DNA of 64,000 bases from Collinsella sp. (GCA_019414345.1 DXMF01000016.1:38545-102544), one strand, 5' to 3'; positions 1 through 12,728 are shown, numbered from the stretch's first letter. The notes: generated by a model from the sequence alone, not told the origin. A program made the numbers and translations.

Positions 1-393
1 TTCGGCGGCCAGCGTTTCGGCGAGATGGAAGTTTGGGCACTGTACGCTTACGGTGCTTCCAACGTCCTGCAGGAGATCCTGACCGTCAAGTCCGACGATA
101 CCGTGGGCCGCGTCAAGACCTACGAGTCCATCGTCAAGGGCGAGAACGTTCCTGTCCCGGGTATCCCCGAGTCCTTCAAGGTTCTCGTCAAGGAGATTCG
201 CTCCCTCGCACTGGACATCGAGCCCATGCACGATGCTGACGAGGACGCCTCCGCCCCTGTGACCGCCGAGGAGACCTCTGCTCTCGACGACCTGGCTGCG
301 CTCGCCGGCGTTGACGCCGACGTCGAGGCCGAGGATGCCGAGACCGACGAGGCGCCCGAGGCTGTCGCCGCCACGACCACTGATAAGGAGTAG
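1..393 (+). CDS. rpoB: RNA polymerase beta subunit, C-terminal end (partial)
   Basis: The window opens inside this gene, so only the last 130 codons are present. The reading frame is open from base 1 and carries the beta C-terminal signature GGQRFGEMEVWALYAYGA, which in bacterial RNA polymerase clamps onto beta-prime. After it comes an acidic, alanine-rich tail of about 45 residues ending in TAG. The gene is followed by rpoC with only a few bases between them, the usual rpoBC operon. An AAGGAG at 385-390, inside the last codons, is the likely ribosome binding site for rpoC. Identity is certain; the 5' part lies outside the window. Confidence 0.98.
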   Translation, partial: FGGQRFGEMEVWALYAYGASNVLQEILTVKSDDTVGRVKTYESIVKGENVPVPGIPESFKVLVKEIRSLALDIEPMHDADEDASAPVTAEETSALDDLAALAGVDADVEAEDAETDEAPEAVAATTTDKE

Positions 394-399
394 TTGACT

Positions 400-4878
<4,479 letters not shown>

Positions 4879-4951
4879 CTAGTTCCGCCGTTCTAACGAA
4901 CGGCGGCGACCTCCGTCGCTGCGCGGCCCCCAGAGCTACAATCTGTCATTC

Positions 4952-4993
4952 AAAAGGCAGGGCATGACCAAAAGGTCAATGCCCTGCCTTTTT
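4952..4993 (+). terminator. Rho-independent terminator of rpoBC
   Basis: A hairpin with arms AAAAGGCAGGGCATGACC and GGTCAATGCCCTGCCTTTTT, one bulged base and a loop of four, runs into a T tract. It lies about 75 bases after rpoC. The A-run on its left flank means it could also stop transcription from the other side. The remaining 195 bases up to the sigma factor gene hold no gene I can support; its promoter should lie there but I could not assign one. Confidence 0.85.
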
Positions 4994-5188
4994 CATGCCA
5001 CCTTGTACGCTCTGGGGGCCGCTCGCTTGCGTATGCTCAACCTGTTGCGTTCCATTGATCCCTTGCCAATAAAGGACAGGTTTATTTTGGTAGGTTTTTC
5101 CTGCTTGAATTTGAAACAATTCGCCCGACAAGAGCGTATCTATGGTGAGGGCCTCATCGAGAACCATTAACGTCACCGGGAGGTGATT

Positions 5189-5707
5189 ATGGAAGAACAA
5201 GCTTTTAGACAGGCGGTCGAAGATCACCGGGATGTCGTGTTCCGAATCGCATTGACGTACCTGCGCGATCGCGCCGATGCCGACGATATTGCCCAAGACG
5301 TCTTTCTTAAGTTGCTTAAAAGCGATGGACATTTTGAAAGTTGGGAACATCTTCGTCGATGGCTTATCCGGGTCACGATCAATGAATGCAAATCGCTCTT
5401 TCGAAAGCCGTGGAGACGCGTGGAGGATATTGAAAGTCTGACCGATTCGCTTTCGGCGGCGCAGGATGAGACCAAGGCGGCCTTGTCAGACGTTATGCGA
5501 CTTCCGGAGCGATTCCGTGTTCCCATCGTGCTCTATTACTATCTGGGCTTTTCGACTTCAGAGATTGCCGAGTTACTGCATGTGCCGGCCGCGACCGTTC
5601 GAACGCGTTTAGCTCGCGGTCGATCGAAGCTCAAATTCATCCTAGAGGAGGGCGACCGTGAAATCCAATCAAATCAAGCAGGCCTTCGAGTCCGTCCAAG
5701 CCGATAG
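5189..5707 (+). CDS. ECF-type RNA polymerase sigma factor (sigma-70 family)
   Basis: A 172-residue extracytoplasmic-function sigma factor. Region 2 is seen as DADDIAQDVFLKLLK (about residues 30-45), followed by the WLIRVTINECKS helix. Region 4 is the C-terminal helix-turn-helix around TSEIAELLHVPAATVRTRLARG (about residues 126-147), expected to read the -35 element. The ATG at 5189 has a strong GGGAGGTG four bases upstream, better than the in-frame GTG at 5183. The downstream gene begins inside the last 50 bases of this one, a sigma/anti-sigma arrangement with coupled translation. Base composition is visibly less GC-rich than in rpoC, so the pair may have been acquired. The regulon is unknown. 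Confidence 0.9.
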   Translation: MEEQAFRQAVEDHRDVVFRIALTYLRDRADADDIAQDVFLKLLKSDGHFESWEHLRRWLIRVTINECKSLFRKPWRRVEDIESLTDSLSAAQDETKAALSDVMRLPERFRVPIVLYYYLGFSTSEIAELLHVPAATVRTRLARGRSKLKFILEEGDREIQSNQAGLRVRPSR

Positions 5708-6734
5708 CGATCTTGCTGACCGTGTTCTTTATGCCGCTGCTGGTGAGCCGCTTCGCCGAAAGGGTCACGCGAAGCCTCTGTATGTTGCCGTGATCGGATG
5801 CCTTGCCGGAGTGCTGGCGACCGGAGGGGTCGCCTACGCCGTTGTCAATTCCAGCTATTTTGCCTCAGCTTGGGGAAACCACGGCAACGGGGATTCCATT
5901 ACCTGGACCAACGGAGGCTCATCGGGAACTAAATATACCTACACCAGAGAGTTCGGTGATGGCATCGCGCCCCAAAGCCTGGAGGGCACAGTTCAGAAAG
6001 TTAATCTGTCCGTCGAGGGTAACGGCTATACGCTCGATATCCATGAGATGGCAATCGACCAAAACGGCTGCGGTGCTGTGACGTTTACGCTATCCAATCC
6101 AAATGGTGTTAACTACTACAAGCCGGCAGCAGAGACTGGCGAACTTGTTCTCTATGGTGAAGAAGAACAAGGAATCGGCACGCCCAGCATGAACTTCGGC
6201 GAGGAATGGGCTGACACACGCTGCACAATTGATAAGGACACATCAAGCGACACGGTCATTAATGGCACGATGTACTTTGCCTCGTGGGATCGCGAGCGAG
6301 ATTTGGGACATGCGGTCACCTGGAATATCAGCTGGACGGAGGGCAAAGGTGAGGATGCGAAGGTGATCGAGGTATCGACGCCAGAGTTTAACGTCGGAGC
6401 GCACGTTGATATAAAGGAACTCAGCTCCGATGACTCGTCTCTTGAGATTAGCCCGTTTTCCATCCAGACGCACATCTATGATCTGGGCTATGAAGCAGTT
6501 GATCATAAACTGACCGTCAGCTACAAGGATGGATCGGAGCAGATTATCGAAGATGACGACGCAGGGGCGTACAATTTCTATGTTTCGATGGCACGCAATA
6601 GCGGAGAGAACATTTGGGTGCCAACGAAGTTGATTGATGTCGACCAAGTGGTCTCAGTAACGCTTGAGGGCACACGCTGCACTTCAACAGGGGACGCCGA
6701 AACGTCGGAACCCTTTACCATTGTCTATTCGTAA
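5658..6734 (+). CDS. Probable membrane anti-sigma factor (DUF4179-like)
   Basis: A 358-residue single-pass membrane protein. About 40 cytoplasmic residues (MKSNQIKQAFESVQADSD...) precede a hydrophobic segment (LYVAVIGCLAGVLATGGVAY, roughly residues 41-60). A large outside domain rich in beta-type sequence follows. Its start overlaps the ECF sigma gene by 50 bases in another frame. That layout, and the short cytoplasmic N-terminus, fit a transmembrane anti-sigma factor that holds the sigma protein and senses something at the cell surface. Resemblance to the DUF4179 family is from memory of the family pattern, not a search. The AT-richer composition matches the sigma gene. Confidence 0.7.
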   Translation: MKSNQIKQAFESVQADSDLADRVLYAAAGEPLRRKGHAKPLYVAVIGCLAGVLATGGVAYAVVNSSYFASAWGNHGNGDSITWTNGGSSGTKYTYTREFGDGIAPQSLEGTVQKVNLSVEGNGYTLDIHEMAIDQNGCGAVTFTLSNPNGVNYYKPAAETGELVLYGEEEQGIGTPSMNFGEEWADTRCTIDKDTSSDTVINGTMYFASWDRERDLGHAVTWNISWTEGKGEDAKVIEVSTPEFNVGAHVDIKELSSDDSSLEISPFSIQTHIYDLGYEAVDHKLTVSYKDGSEQIIEDDDAGAYNFYVSMARNSGENIWVPTKLIDVDQVVSVTLEGTRCTSTGDAETSEPFTIVYS

Positions 6735-6740
6735 GATTTG

Positions 6741-6773
6741 GGGCCGCTTCCTACTAGGGGAAGCGGCCCATTT
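6741..6773 (+). terminator. Terminator after the sigma/anti-sigma operon
   Basis: Perfect 11-bp arms GGGCCGCTTCC and GGAAGCGGCCC, with a seven-base loop, are followed by ATTTTG. It starts a few bases after the anti-sigma stop codon. The T run is short, so efficiency may be moderate. Between this and the structured element at 6942 I see no gene. Confidence 0.7.
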
Positions 6774-6941
6774 TGCGTTAAATGGGCGGTTAAAACGAGC
6801 AATATACTTCCGAAGACGCCGCCGATTTCCATGCGACAGGTGAGAGCAGATCACCGCTGGAGCGCGACGTTTCCCCAGATAAAACCGACCAAAATTAACC
6901 TGTCCCTTTTTGGCGGGTAGCGTTTTCCTGACGAGCACGCC

Positions 6942-7080
6942 GGATTCCCGGGCCGGGTGGCACAGGGGTTAAGTTTGTCGCGAGTTCCGCACGAGCCGGA
7001 GGCCACTTAATGTGGCCTCCGTGCGAGCCAGGACTGTAGAGCAGCAAACTTAACCCCTGTGCCGCCCGGCCCGGGAATCC
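6942..7080 (+). ncRNA. Large structured element, copy 1 (upstream of rpsL)
   Basis: Left arm 6942-6977 and right arm 7045-7080 pair over 36 bases. The only non-Watson-Crick position is T6958 opposite G7064, which would be a G-U wobble in a plus-strand RNA. Between them lies a 67-base core (6978-7044) with the constant strings TCGCGAGTTCCGCACGA and AGGACTGTAGAGCAG, plus an inner hairpin GGAGGCCAC/GTGGCCTCC with a TTAAT loop. The same core recurs at 24252-24318 inside unrelated but again self-complementary arms. It is not followed by a T run, so it is not a simple terminator. It could be a structured RNA or a DNA cruciform. A motif called Collinsella-1 RNA has been reported from this genus; I cannot check whether this is it. 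Confidence 0.6.
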
Positions 7081-7140
7081 TCCCAAGCGCACAGAAGGGG
7101 ATTCCTTTTGTGTAGGGTTTGCGGAAATGTGCCTATTTTG

Positions 7141-7151
7141 GGATACGCCCG
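7141..7151 (+). promoter_or_regulatory. GGATACGCCCG motif upstream of rpsL
   Basis: This 11-base string occurs about 60 bases after the structured element. It is repeated exactly at 24419-24429, about 50 bases after the second structured element and upstream of rplC. A one-base variant (GGACACGCCCG) lies at 26284-26294 upstream of rplB. The shared position before three ribosomal-protein transcription units suggests a common control site. The protein that might bind is unknown. Confidence 0.5.
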
Positions 7152-7164
7152 GCGGCGTGGTCTG

Positions 7165-7193
7165 TTGACGGCACAGCTAACGCCACGTATCCT
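7165..7193 (+). promoter_or_regulatory. Candidate promoter of the rpsL operon
   Basis: TTGACG (7165-7170) and TATCCT (7188-7193) are separated by exactly 17 bases, a near-consensus vegetative promoter. Transcription would start near 7200 and leave a leader of about 85 bases before rpsL. Confidence 0.65.
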
Positions 7194-7286
7194 ATCGAAC
7201 TGCGTGTTTCGTAGGGGGATGCTGACCCCTCGATTCAAGCCGTTGCACTTTACAGAAAGCTGGAATCATTCGAGAAGGAGTACGCT

Positions 7287-7664
7287 TTGCCTACTATTAA
7301 CCAGCTGGTTCGCCAGGGCCGTCGTTCCGTGCCCAAGAAGTCCAAGAACGCTGCTCTGCAGCACAACTCCCAGAAGCGCGGCGTGTGCACCCGCGTCTTC
7401 ACCACGAGCCCCAAGAAGCCGAACTCGGCTCTTCGTAAGGTTGCCCGTGTTCGCCTTGTCAACGGCATCGAAGTTACTGCTTACATCCCGGGTGAGGGCC
7501 ACAACCTGCAGGAGCACTCCATCGTGCTCGTCCGCGGCGGTCGTGTCCGTGACCTCCCTGGTGTCCGTTATCACGTCATCCGTGGCGCCTACGACGCTGC
7601 TCCGGTCCAGAACCGTATGCAGGCCCGTTCCAAGTACGGTGCTAAGCGCCCCAAGGCCAAATAA
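7287..7664 (+). CDS. rpsL: Small-subunit ribosomal protein uS12
   Basis: A 125-residue S12 of the 30S decoding centre. It begins PTINQLVRQGR and contains the conserved KKPNSALRKVARVRL and GVRYHVIRG segments. The only suitable start is a TTG at 7287, seven bases downstream of AGAAGGAG. It leads the str operon here, followed by rpsG, fusA and rpsJ. The lysines of the streptomycin-binding loop (TSPKKPNS and VRGGRVRDLPG) are intact, so nothing suggests drug-resistant alleles. Confidence 0.98.
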   Translation: MPTINQLVRQGRRSVPKKSKNAALQHNSQKRGVCTRVFTTSPKKPNSALRKVARVRLVNGIEVTAYIPGEGHNLQEHSIVLVRGGRVRDLPGVRYHVIRGAYDAAPVQNRMQARSKYGAKRPKAK

Positions 7665-7737
7665 GCCAGATAACGTTTTGATACTTTCGCCGTGTGCCGC
7701 CTAAGGGCCGCACGGTAGACACTTAAGGAGATTTCAC

Positions 7738-8211
7738 ATGCCGCGTCGTGCAGCAGCTAATCGTCGTGAGGTTCAGCCTGACGCCGTTTACAACAACCGC
7801 CTGGTGACCCAGCTCATCAACAAGGTCCTTCTTGACGGCAAGAAGGCCACCGCTGAGCGCATCGTTTACACCGCTTTCGAGATCGTTGCCGAGAAGTCCG
7901 AGGGTGGCGACGCTCTCGCTACCTTCAAGAAGGCTATGGACAACGTCAAGCCCACGCTCGAGGTTAAGCCCAAGCGTGTCGGTGGCGCTACCTATCAGGT
8001 CCCGATGGAGGTCAACTCCCGTCGTTCCACCGCTCTGGGTATCCGCTGGATCGTCAACTTCTCCCGCGCTCGCAAGGAGAAGACCATGGCCGAGCGTCTC
8101 GCCAACGAGATCCTCGACGCCTCCAACGGTCTTGGTGCTTCCGTCAAGAAGCGTGAGGACGTCTTCAAGATGGCCGAGGCCAACCGCGCGTTCTCTCACT
8201 ATCGTTGGTAA
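7738..8211 (+). CDS. rpsG: Small-subunit ribosomal protein uS7
   Basis: A 157-residue S7, the assembly initiator protein that binds the 3' major domain of 16S rRNA. It has the typical RRAANRREVQPDAVYNN start and the RWIVNFSRARKEKTM region before the C-terminal KREDVFKMAEANRAFSHYRW. A clear ribosome binding site (AAGGAG) lies upstream of the ATG. It sits 73 bases after rpsL and 19 bases before fusA in the same operon. Confidence 0.98.
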   Translation: MPRRAAANRREVQPDAVYNNRLVTQLINKVLLDGKKATAERIVYTAFEIVAEKSEGGDALATFKKAMDNVKPTLEVKPKRVGGATYQVPMEVNSRRSTALGIRWIVNFSRARKEKTMAERLANEILDASNGLGASVKKREDVFKMAEANRAFSHYRW

Positions 8212-8230
8212 GTTAAGGTAAGGAACTAAC

Positions 8231-10330
8231 ATGGCTAAGCCTAAGTACAAGCTTTCCGATACCCGTAACATCGGCATCATGGCCCACATCGATGCCGGTA
8301 AGACCACCACGACCGAGCGTATTCTTTACTACACCGGTAAGACCCACAAGATCGGTGAGGTCCATGAGGGCGCTGCCACCATGGACTGGATGGTTCAGGA
8401 GCAGGAGCGCGGCGTAACCATTACCTCCGCTGCTACCACGTGCTTCTGGAACAAGGACGGTAAGGACTACCGCATCCAGATCATCGACACCCCGGGCCAC
8501 GTTGACTTCACCGCCGAGGTCGAGCGCTGCCTGCGCGTCCTCGATGGTGCTGTCGCCGTCTTCGACGCCGTTGCCGGCGTTCAGCCTCAGTCTGAGACCG
8601 TTTGGCGTCAGGCTTCTACCTTCAACGTCCCCCGCATCGCCTTCATCAACAAGTATGACCGCGTGGGCGCTGACTTCTTCAACGCTATCGAGACCATGAA
8701 GGATCGTCTCGACGCCAACGCTGTGGCCGCTCAGGTCCCGATGGGCGCCGAGGACAACTTCTGGGGCGTCATCGACCTCGTCACCATGACCGCATGGGAC
8801 TTCAAGGCCGACGACAAGGGCATGACCTACCCCGAGCCGATGGACGAGATCCCGGCTGAGTTCGCCGACATCGCTGCCACCAAGCGCGAGGAGCTCCTCG
8901 ACGCTGCTGCCAGCTTTGACGACGAGCTCATGGAGAAGATCCTCATGGAGGAGGACTTCACCGTCGAGGAGCTCAAAGCTGCTCTGCGCAAGGGCGTTCT
9001 GGCCAACGAGCTCAACCTCGTCTTCGTGGGCTCCGCCTACAAGAACAAGGGCGTCCAGGAGCTGCTTGACGCTGTCGTTGACTACCTGCCCAGCCCGCTT
9101 GACGTCGAGGCCGTCACTGGTACCGATCCGGACACCGGCGAGGAGATCCAGCGTCATCCTTCCTTCGACGAGCCCTTCTCCGGCCTGGTCTTCAAGATCA
9201 TGACCGACCCGTTCGTCGGTAAGCTCACCTACGTCCGTGTTTACTCCGGCCGCGCCGAGTCCGGCTCCTACGTGGTCAACGCTTCCAACGGTCAGCGCGA
9301 GCGCCTCGGCCGCATCCTCGAGATGAACGCCGCCGAGCGTATTGACCGTGACGACGCTGCCGCCGGCGACATCGTCGCTTGCGTCGGCTTCAAGAACTCC
9401 ACCACCGGTGACACCCTGTGCGAAGAGGGCAAGGAGATTGTTCTCGAGAAGATCGAGTTCGCTAAGCCCGTTATCGACGTTGCCATCGAGCCCAAGACCA
9501 AGGCCGAGCAGGACAAGATGTCCCTGGCTCTGACCAAGCTCGCCGAGGAGGACCCGACCTTCCAGGTGTCCACCAACCACGAGACCGGCCAGACCATCAT
9601 CGCCGGCATGGGCGAGCTGCACCTCGAGATCATCGTTGACCGTCTGCTCCGTGAGTTCAAGGTTGACGCTAACGTTGGTAAGCCCCAGGTCGCCTACCGC
9701 GAGACCGCTGGTCACGACGTCGAGAAGGCTGAGGGCAAGTTCGTCCGTCAGTCCGGCGGTCGCGGTCAGTACGGCCACGCCGTCATCAAGCTCGAGAAGA
9801 TGGAGGAGGGCTTCGGCTACGAGTTCGTCAACGCTATCGTCGGCGGCGTCGTGCCCAAGGAGTACATCCCGTCCATCGACAAGGGCATCCAGGAGGCCCT
9901 GAACACCGGTGTTATCGCCGGCTTCCCGGTCCTCGACGTCAAGGTCACCCTGTTCGACGGTTCTTACCACGAGGTCGACTCCTCCGAGGCCGCCTTCAAG
10001 ATCGCCGGTTCCATGGCTATCAAGGACGCCCTCAAGAAGTCCGATCCGCAGCTGCTCGAGCCGATCATGGCTGTCGAGGTCGAGACCCCCGAGCAGTACA
10101 TGGGCGACGTTATGGGCAACCTCTCCGGTCGCCGCGGCAAGATCGAGGGCATGGAGGATCGCAAGAACAGCAAGCTCATCCGTGCCAAGGTGCCGCTGGG
10201 CGAGATGTTCGGTTACGCTACCGACCTTCGCTCCCAGACCCAGGGCCGTGCATCCTACACGATGCAGTTCGACTCTTATGAGCCCGCGCCCAAGTCCATT
10301 GTGGACGAGGTCATGAGCAAGAACGCCTAA
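8231..10330 (+). CDS. fusA: Translation elongation factor G
   Basis: A 699-residue translocase GTPase of the ribosome. The P-loop is AHIDAGKTT (about residues 18-26), switch II contains DTPGHVDF and the G4 motif is NKYD, one residue off the usual NKMD. Domains II to V follow at normal length, including GGRGQYGHA of domain IV and the C-terminal SGRRGKIEGM. It lies between rpsG and rpsJ. No tuf gene follows it here, unlike the classical str operon. Confidence 0.98.
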   Translation: MAKPKYKLSDTRNIGIMAHIDAGKTTTTERILYYTGKTHKIGEVHEGAATMDWMVQEQERGVTITSAATTCFWNKDGKDYRIQIIDTPGHVDFTAEVERCLRVLDGAVAVFDAVAGVQPQSETVWRQASTFNVPRIAFINKYDRVGADFFNAIETMKDRLDANAVAAQVPMGAEDNFWGVIDLVTMTAWDFKADDKGMTYPEPMDEIPAEFADIAATKREELLDAAASFDDELMEKILMEEDFTVEELKAALRKGVLANELNLVFVGSAYKNKGVQELLDAVVDYLPSPLDVEAVTGTDPDTGEEIQRHPSFDEPFSGLVFKIMTDPFVGKLTYVRVYSGRAESGSYVVNASNGQRERLGRILEMNAAERIDRDDAAAGDIVACVGFKNSTTGDTLCEEGKEIVLEKIEFAKPVIDVAIEPKTKAEQDKMSLALTKLAEEDPTFQVSTNHETGQTIIAGMGELHLEIIVDRLLREFKVDANVGKPQVAYRETAGHDVEKAEGKFVRQSGGRGQYGHAVIKLEKMEEGFGYEFVNAIVGGVVPKEYIPSIDKGIQEALNTGVIAGFPVLDVKVTLFDGSYHEVDSSEAAFKIAGSMAIKDALKKSDPQLLEPIMAVEVETPEQYMGDVMGNLSGRRGKIEGMEDRKNSKLIRAKVPLGEMFGYATDLRSQTQGRASYTMQFDSYEPAPKSIVDEVMSKNA

Positions 10331-10390
10331 GTTCGAGCTCCCTGTTACGTAATCCGCGAGAGCATCTCTCGCACTCTTTGGAGGTTTAAG

Positions 10391-10699
10391 TTGGCTACCC
10401 AGAAGATCCGCATTCGCCTCAAGGGCTATGATCACGAGGTCGTCGATCAGTCCGCGAAGCTCATCGTCGAGACCGCTCAGAAGACCGGCGCTCGCGTTTC
10501 CGGTCCTGTCCCCCTGCCCACCGAGCGCAACCTGTACACGGTTATCCGCTCGCCGCACGTGAACAAGGACTCCCGTGAGCAGTTCGAGATGCGCACCCAC
10601 AAGCGCCTCATCGACATCCTCGACCCCACCTCGGGCACCGTTGATTCGCTCATGCGTCTCGACCTCCCCGCTGGCGTCGACATCGACATCAAGCTCTAA
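10391..10699 (+). CDS. rpsJ: Small-subunit ribosomal protein uS10
   Basis: A 102-residue S10, a 30S head protein that also acts in transcription antitermination as NusE. The KIRIRLKGYDHEVVDQSA start and HKRLIDILDPTSGTVDSLMRLDLPAGVDIDIKL end are typical. It starts with TTG at 10391 after GGAGG. In many bacteria rpsJ leads the S10 operon just before rplC. Here it ends the fusA operon at a strong terminator and rplC lies about 14 kb away. Confidence 0.97.
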   Translation: MATQKIRIRLKGYDHEVVDQSAKLIVETAQKTGARVSGPVPLPTERNLYTVIRSPHVNKDSREQFEMRTHKRLIDILDPTSGTVDSLMRLDLPAGVDIDIKL

Positions 10700-10718
10700 G
10701 CGATATCGCTCATAGCTT

Positions 10719-10756
10719 AAAGGGCCCCGCTGCCGTTACGGTAGCGGGGCCCTTTT
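10719..10756 (+). terminator. Terminator after rpsJ
   Basis: A long hairpin has arms AAAGGGCCCCGCTGCCGT and GTAGCGGGGCCCTTTT and a four-base loop, and ends in a T tract. It closes the rpsL-rpsJ operon. The A residues on the left make it usable by the convergent birA gene as well. Confidence 0.9.
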
Positions 10757-10815
10757 GTTTTGAGTTTAGATTTTGGGATAGCGAATTCGTCTGCCGAGCC
10801 GGCGGCTGCGGCGCC

Positions 10816-11592
10816 CTATTCGCTCAGGGGGCGCAAGGATGCTTCTTCGAAGTGGAAGACGCACAAGCCGCTCTCGGTCTCAATGCATGCGCGGCCGCAA
10901 TCGTCGACCGTTCTAAATATGCCTCGTGCCAGCTCGTCTCCAGCGGGGGAGCGGGCGATAACGTGCTTCCCGATCCAATTGAGGTGAGCGATATATTCGT
11001 CGTGGACGGGCGCGAGCGGACCGGCGTCTTCTTCCTTGGCGTTGAGGCGCTCTGCCCAGCTATCTACAGCGTCTATAACTGCGTGATAGACCACATCGAG
11101 GAGCATGTCGACGGCGGGAACGCTCTCGTTGAGGTCCGAGAGGCCAATTGCCGCCAGGCCGCCATCGGGCACCTCTTGGGGCGTGTAGTTTACGTTGACA
11201 CCAATGCCGCAGACGGCGAAAGGTTTGCCTTCGTTATCGCGTGCGGCCTCGACCAGAATGCCGCCGAGCTTGCGTCCTCGCGCGACCAGGTCGTTGGGCC
11301 ATTTGAGGCCAATCTCGTTTGCAAGACCCTGCTTTTCGAGTGCTTCGAGCACCGCTAGGCCGCTGACGGCGGCAAGACCAGAGTACTTTGCGGGATTAAC
11401 GCATGAACGCAGGACAATCGAAAGCAATAGGTTGCCGGCGGTTGAATCCCACTTGTGGCCGCGCCGGCCGCGTCCTGCCGTTTGCGCGCGGGCGGCAAGT
11501 CCTGTGCCGTGCGGCGCACCCTGTTTTCCTGCCTCGAGCAGGTCATCGTTGGTCGATCCGGTTACGTCGACGATCGTTAATTTGGCATCCAT
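10816..11592 (-). CDS. birA: Biotin-[acetyl-CoA carboxylase] ligase
   Basis: A 258-residue biotin protein ligase that would attach biotin to AccB, encoded 5 kb away. The biotinyl-AMP site is seen as GRGRRGHKW (about residues 41-49), followed by KWPNDLVARGRKLGGILVE in the centre. The small C-terminal beta domain is present. There is no N-terminal helix-turn-helix, so it is the monofunctional type and should not act as a biotin repressor. It is transcribed away from the fab operon, sharing the 176-base spacer with fabH. The ribosome binding site AGGAGGT is ten bases from the ATG. Confidence 0.93.
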   Translation of the reverse strand: MDAKLTIVDVTGSTNDDLLEAGKQGAPHGTGLAARAQTAGRGRRGHKWDSTAGNLLLSIVLRSCVNPAKYSGLAAVSGLAVLEALEKQGLANEIGLKWPNDLVARGRKLGGILVEAARDNEGKPFAVCGIGVNVNYTPQEVPDGGLAAIGLSDLNESVPAVDMLLDVVYHAVIDAVDSWAERLNAKEEDAGPLAPVHDEYIAHLNWIGKHVIARSPAGDELARGIFRTVDDCGRACIETESGLCVFHFEEASLRPLSE

Positions 11593-11686
11593 AACGGCTG
11601 CTACCTCCTAAGTTAATAAGGCAATCGCGCAATGGTGTCGAGAGATAGACACAATGTGAAGCCTTTGTCGCATTTGGACAATTTAA

Positions 11687-11752
11687 TGTTAACACGTCAA
11701 CAACGACTGAAATGCGCTATCCTCTCTTGGTCGATGTAAACACGTCAACAAC
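11687..11752 (+). promoter_or_regulatory. Paired direct repeats in the fab operon promoter (candidate operator)
   Basis: TGTTAACACGTCAACAAC at 11687-11704 recurs as TGTAAACACGTCAACAAC at 11735-11752, 17 of 18 bases identical and 48 bases apart. A possible -10 box TATCCT (11718-11723) lies between them. The two sites would therefore flank or cover the core promoter of fabH, as expected for a repressor of fatty-acid synthesis. The sequence does not match the FapR or FabT operators I know. It also lies upstream of the divergent birA. Confidence 0.6.
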
Positions 11753-11768
11753 TCAAAGGAGGTTAGTG

Positions 11769-12728
11769 ATGGGTTTCACGATTCTTGGAACAGGCTCGGC
11801 GCTTCCTAAGCGCAGTGTTTCCAATGACGAGCTGTCTGAGTTCCTCGATACCTCGGATGAGTGGATTTTTACCCGCACCGGTATCAAGAGCCGCCATGTC
11901 TGCACCACCGAGTTACTTGACGACCTTGCTGTAGCGGCGAGCGAGCGGGCACTCCAGGTGTCCGGAATCGACGCGAGCCAGCTGGATCTGATCGTCTGCT
12001 CGACGACGACGGGTGACCACCTTGTTCCCGCTGAGGCGTGTGCCGTTGCTGAGCGACTAGGCGCGACGTGCCCTGCCTTCGATGTCTCGGCGGCCTGCGC
12101 CGGCTTCGTATTTGCGCTCGATGTCGCCGAGGGCTATATCGCCCGCGGCCGTGCCGAGCGCGTGCTTGTCGTTGCTGCCGAGCAGATGACGCGCGCGCTC
12201 GACTGGACCGACCGTGCCACCTGCGTGCTCTTTGGCGACGGCGCGGGCGCTGCAGTGATAGGGGCTGGGGGAGACAACCCCCTTGCCGTTGAGCTTTCGA
12301 CGGCGCCCGACGTCGAGACGTTGCGCGTTCCCGGTCTGGTCGGCACCTCGCCGTTTAAGGACTCCGCAGATAGCGCGAGCGTGCTGTCCATGAATGGTCG
12401 CCGCGTGTTCAAGTTCGGCGTCAACGCCATCTGCGACACGGTCCATAAGCTTGCGAGCGATGCGGGCATTTCGGTCGAAGACATCGATCATTTTGTATTC
12501 CATCAGGCTAACGAACGAATCCTGAGTCAGGCGGTCAAGCGTCTCGGCGTGCCAGACGAGCGCGTGGTTCGAACGCTACGCGAGACCGGCAACATTTCGA
12601 GCGCCTGCATTCCCTTTGCGCTTGACCGGCTGGCACGTACCGACGCACTGAATGAGGACGACACCATCGCCCTCGTTGGATTTGGCGCCGGCCTGGATAT
12701 AGGTGGCTATCTGCTTCGTTGGAAGTAG
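11769..12728 (+). CDS. fabH: 3-oxoacyl-ACP synthase III
   Basis: A 319-residue KAS III that condenses acyl-CoA with malonyl-ACP to begin fatty-acid synthesis. The catalytic cysteine is in SAACAGF (Cys110). The histidine is in FVFHQANER (about residue 243) and the asparagine in ETGNISSA (about residue 274). The ATG at 11769 follows AAAGGAGG; an upstream in-frame ATG at 11712 would fall inside the promoter and is rejected. It is the first gene of a ten-gene fab-acc cluster. Confidence 0.96.
   Translation: MGFTILGTGSALPKRSVSNDELSEFLDTSDEWIFTRTGIKSRHVCTTELLDDLAVAASERALQVSGIDASQLDLIVCSTTTGDHLVPAEACAVAERLGATCPAFDVSAACAGFVFALDVAEGYIARGRAERVLVVAAEQMTRALDWTDRATCVLFGDGAGAAVIGAGGDNPLAVELSTAPDVETLRVPGLVGTSPFKDSADSASVLSMNGRRVFKFGVNAICDTVHKLASDAGISVEDIDHFVFHQANERILSQAVKRLGVPDERVVRTLRETGNISSACIPFALDRLARTDALNEDDTIALVGFGAGLDIGGYLLRWK

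Noticed and set aside
6942..7080. Simple rho-independent terminator of the anti-sigma gene
   Set aside because: There is no T run after the stem, a separate terminator is present at 6741, and the complex core is repeated elsewhere.
6895..7092. Small minus-strand frames across the two structured elements with similar peptides (LLYSP...ARAELAT)
   Set aside because: The likeness follows from the conserved core sequence. The arms change freely while keeping base pairing, which points to structure and not coding.
8213..10600. 795-codon minus-strand frame opposite fusA
   Set aside because: Same shadow effect over a certain gene; low-complexity Leu/Gly/Asp composition.
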